Position numbers and translations under genes: made by a program | The notes under the pieces: model-generated | Database searches by the model: none | The model's input: the letters and a program-made list of their open reading frames with translations, nothing else | Told to the model about the DNA's origin: nothing | Shown: piece by piece, positions 52,052 through 53,131 of the stretch | Position numbering within the stretch: the first letter of the stretch is position 1 | Layout of the letters: each line of letters begins with the position of its first letter | Assembly: GCF_001651875.1 (NCBI RefSeq) | Contig: NZ_LNQB01000053.1 | Coordinates: forward strand, 1-53,131 | Source of the DNA: Sinorhizobium saheli | GTDB taxonomy: Bacteria > Pseudomonadota > Alphaproteobacteria > Rhizobiales > Rhizobiaceae | Direction: 5' to 3' | DNA length: 53,131 bases

Positions 52052-52864
52052 ATGACCCTTCCCAGCTACGCAATGAACCAGGCAGCTTTCCCGGAGATGT
52101 ACGAGCGGTGGCTCGTTCGCCCTCTCTTTCGGCCGTGGGCCGAAATGACTCTCGAGGACCTGGGACTGTCTTCAGGCGATCGTGTCCTCGATATAGCTTG
52201 TGGTACAGGAATAGTCGCACGCGTCGCAGAGGAGCGCCTCGGCGACGCGGGATACAACATCGTCGGCATCGACATCAGTTCCGATATGCTCGCCGTTGCG
52301 CGCGCCGTGGCACCGCGTATCGACTGGCGCACTGGCAATGCCAGCGCTCTGCCTCTTCGCGACGCGGAGCAGTTCGACGTGGTCGTCTGCCAGCAAGGAA
52401 TGCAGTTCTTTCCTGACAAGACCGCGGCGGCAGCGCAGATGCGGGGGGCCCTGGCAAAGGGTGGCAGGTTGGCGGTGGCGACGTGGCGCTCTGACAATGA
52501 AATACCGTTCTTTCGGGATTTGCGCCGCGTGGCGGAGCGCCATCTAGGCGCCATCATCGATCAGCGGTACAGCTTCGGAGATGCGGCCGTACTTGAGGCG
52601 CTGCTTCGCGGGGCCGGGTTCGACGGGGTCCACTCAAGGAAGATATCCCGCACCATCCGTTTCACGGACGGCGCGCCATTCTTGCGATTGAATACGATGG
52701 CGCTGGTCGGGATGAGTGCTGCCGGCAAAGCCATGGCCGATGAGGAACGCAAGCGCATCGTGGAGGAGATCGTGAGCGAGAGTGCGCCCGCGCTGCAACA
52801 ATACAGCGACGGATCGGGACTTGCTTTCGAGCTCAGCACCAATCTGGCGACAGCCAGGGGATAA
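52052..52864 (+). CDS. Class I SAM-dependent methyltransferase
   Basis: The 270-aa protein has the SAM-binding motif RVLDIACGTGIVARVAE (about residues 38-55), motif II region IVGIDISSDMLAVAR, and GNASALPLRDAEQFDVVVCQQGMQFFPDK. This is UbiE/MenG-like, but small-molecule substrate cannot be read. ATG at 52052 follows GGAGG by 7 bases; the open frame upstream to 51974 overlaps LysR debris. It is the last intact gene of the window and stands alone. Confidence 0.85.
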   Translation: MTLPSYAMNQAAFPEMYERWLVRPLFRPWAEMTLEDLGLSSGDRVLDIACGTGIVARVAEERLGDAGYNIVGIDISSDMLAVARAVAPRIDWRTGNASALPLRDAEQFDVVVCQQGMQFFPDKTAAAAQMRGALAKGGRLAVATWRSDNEIPFFRDLRRVAERHLGAIIDQRYSFGDAAVLEALLRGAGFDGVHSRKISRTIRFTDGAPFLRLNTMALVGMSAAGKAMADEERKRIVEEIVSESAPALQQYSDGSGLAFELSTNLATARG

Positions 52865-52947
52865 CGCGCTTTCCTCAACCGATTAACATGAGCCATCCCG
52901 GATGGCGTTCCGAGTGGCGCCATTCCGGGCAAGGCAGGTGGCGGCGG

Positions 52948-53040
52948 GTTTCTTCACACAGAGCCGCGGTCCCGAAGGCGCGTGTCGCGCTGGCCCGCAA
53001 GCTGGCGGTGGTGTTGCATGGACGAGATCCGCTGAAATTG
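52948..53040 (+). pseudogene. IS110-like transposase C-terminal remnant
   Basis: One frame reads AAVPKARVALARKLAVVLH at about 52963-53019, which matches the conserved end of IS110/IS1111-type transposases (usually followed by RMWVDGTEF). Here the sequence after LH diverges and the upstream catalytic part is absent. It is therefore a fragment. It borders the IS-end-like sequence that follows. Confidence 0.6.
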
Positions 53041-53051
53041 CATAAGTGCCT

Positions 53052-53131
53052 TAGCAGGCTGCTGAAAAAGCCCTCTGGCTTTTGGGTTTTTGCCGTGATT
53101 CCCTACGGCTGCAACAGAGGGACTGATTTGC
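53052..53131. mobile_element. Probable terminal end of an insertion sequence, cut by the window boundary
   Basis: AGCAGGCTGCTGAAAAAGCC begins a stretch that looks like the terminal inverted repeat seen in IS5-like and related elements. It has an internal GAAAAAGCCCTC...GGGTTTTT pairing, and ends GCAACAGAGGGACTGATTTG at the edge. No transposase frame is within the window. It interrupts or abuts the IS110-like fragment. Confidence 0.45.

Overview
The window is GC-rich and densely coded, and it looks like a Sinorhizobium/Ensifer (Rhizobiales) replicon. The case rests on two Sinorhizobium-type RIME-like repeats, at least eight copies of a second palindromic intergenic repeat scattered across it, and the gene content (purine/glyoxylate salvage, several amine- and sugar-acid catabolic islands, a class III cyclase, a LigD/Ku system). 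No tRNA, rRNA, CRISPR array or phage genes were seen. Species and replicon cannot be fixed from the sequence alone.

Layout. 0.1-1.8 kb: a membrane protein and an Lrp/AsnC regulator. 2.0-20.1 kb: a large catabolic island. It holds an oligopeptide-type ABC importer (fused ATPases, two permeases, Tat-type binding protein), two type-II HAD hydrolases, a class III aminotransferase, an acetyltransferase, an FAD amine oxidoreductase, a succinate-semialdehyde-type dehydrogenase, a tartrate/D-malate-type dehydrogenase, a second aldehyde dehydrogenase, a cupin, a GhrA-like reductase and an ArgE-like deacetylase. The set implies uptake and oxidative breakdown of a nitrogenous compound that I cannot identify. 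20.4-25.2 kb: an O6-alkylguanine methyltransferase next to an adenylate cyclase, an EamA exporter and glycogen synthase. 25.4-26.1 kb: a candidate small RNA with a strong terminator, then a PEBP-family gene.

26.2-32.4 kb, minus strand: a DNA end-joining operon. It reads LigD, Ku, then a protein that I read as BRCT + MerR-like helix-turn-helix + TPR whose start codon overlaps the ku stop, then a small hydrolase, exonuclease III and a DUF2905 protein. This is the most novel-looking part of the window.

32.7-42.8 kb: purine-ureide and glyoxylate salvage. Ureidoglycine aminohydrolase, a DctA-type transporter, a LysR and an IclR regulator lead into gcl-hyi-glxR-glycerate kinase-allA. Together these make glyoxylate from allantoate-derived ureides and convert it through tartronate semialdehyde to glycerate and a phosphoglycerate. 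A perfect IclR-type operator lies upstream of gcl.

44.0-50.4 kb: a threonate/four-carbon sugar-acid module (OtnK, OtnI, LtnD, MFS importer; LacI regulator and OtnC divergent). Three near-identical palindromic operators lie in the divergent promoter. Its isomerase and beta-hydroxyacid dehydrogenase belong to the same families as hyi and glxR of the glyoxylate module.

50.4-53.1 kb: a less orderly right edge with a Asp-nucleophile alpha/beta hydrolase, a decayed LysR gene, a methyltransferase, an IS110-like transposase remnant and what looks like the end of another insertion sequence cut by the window boundary.
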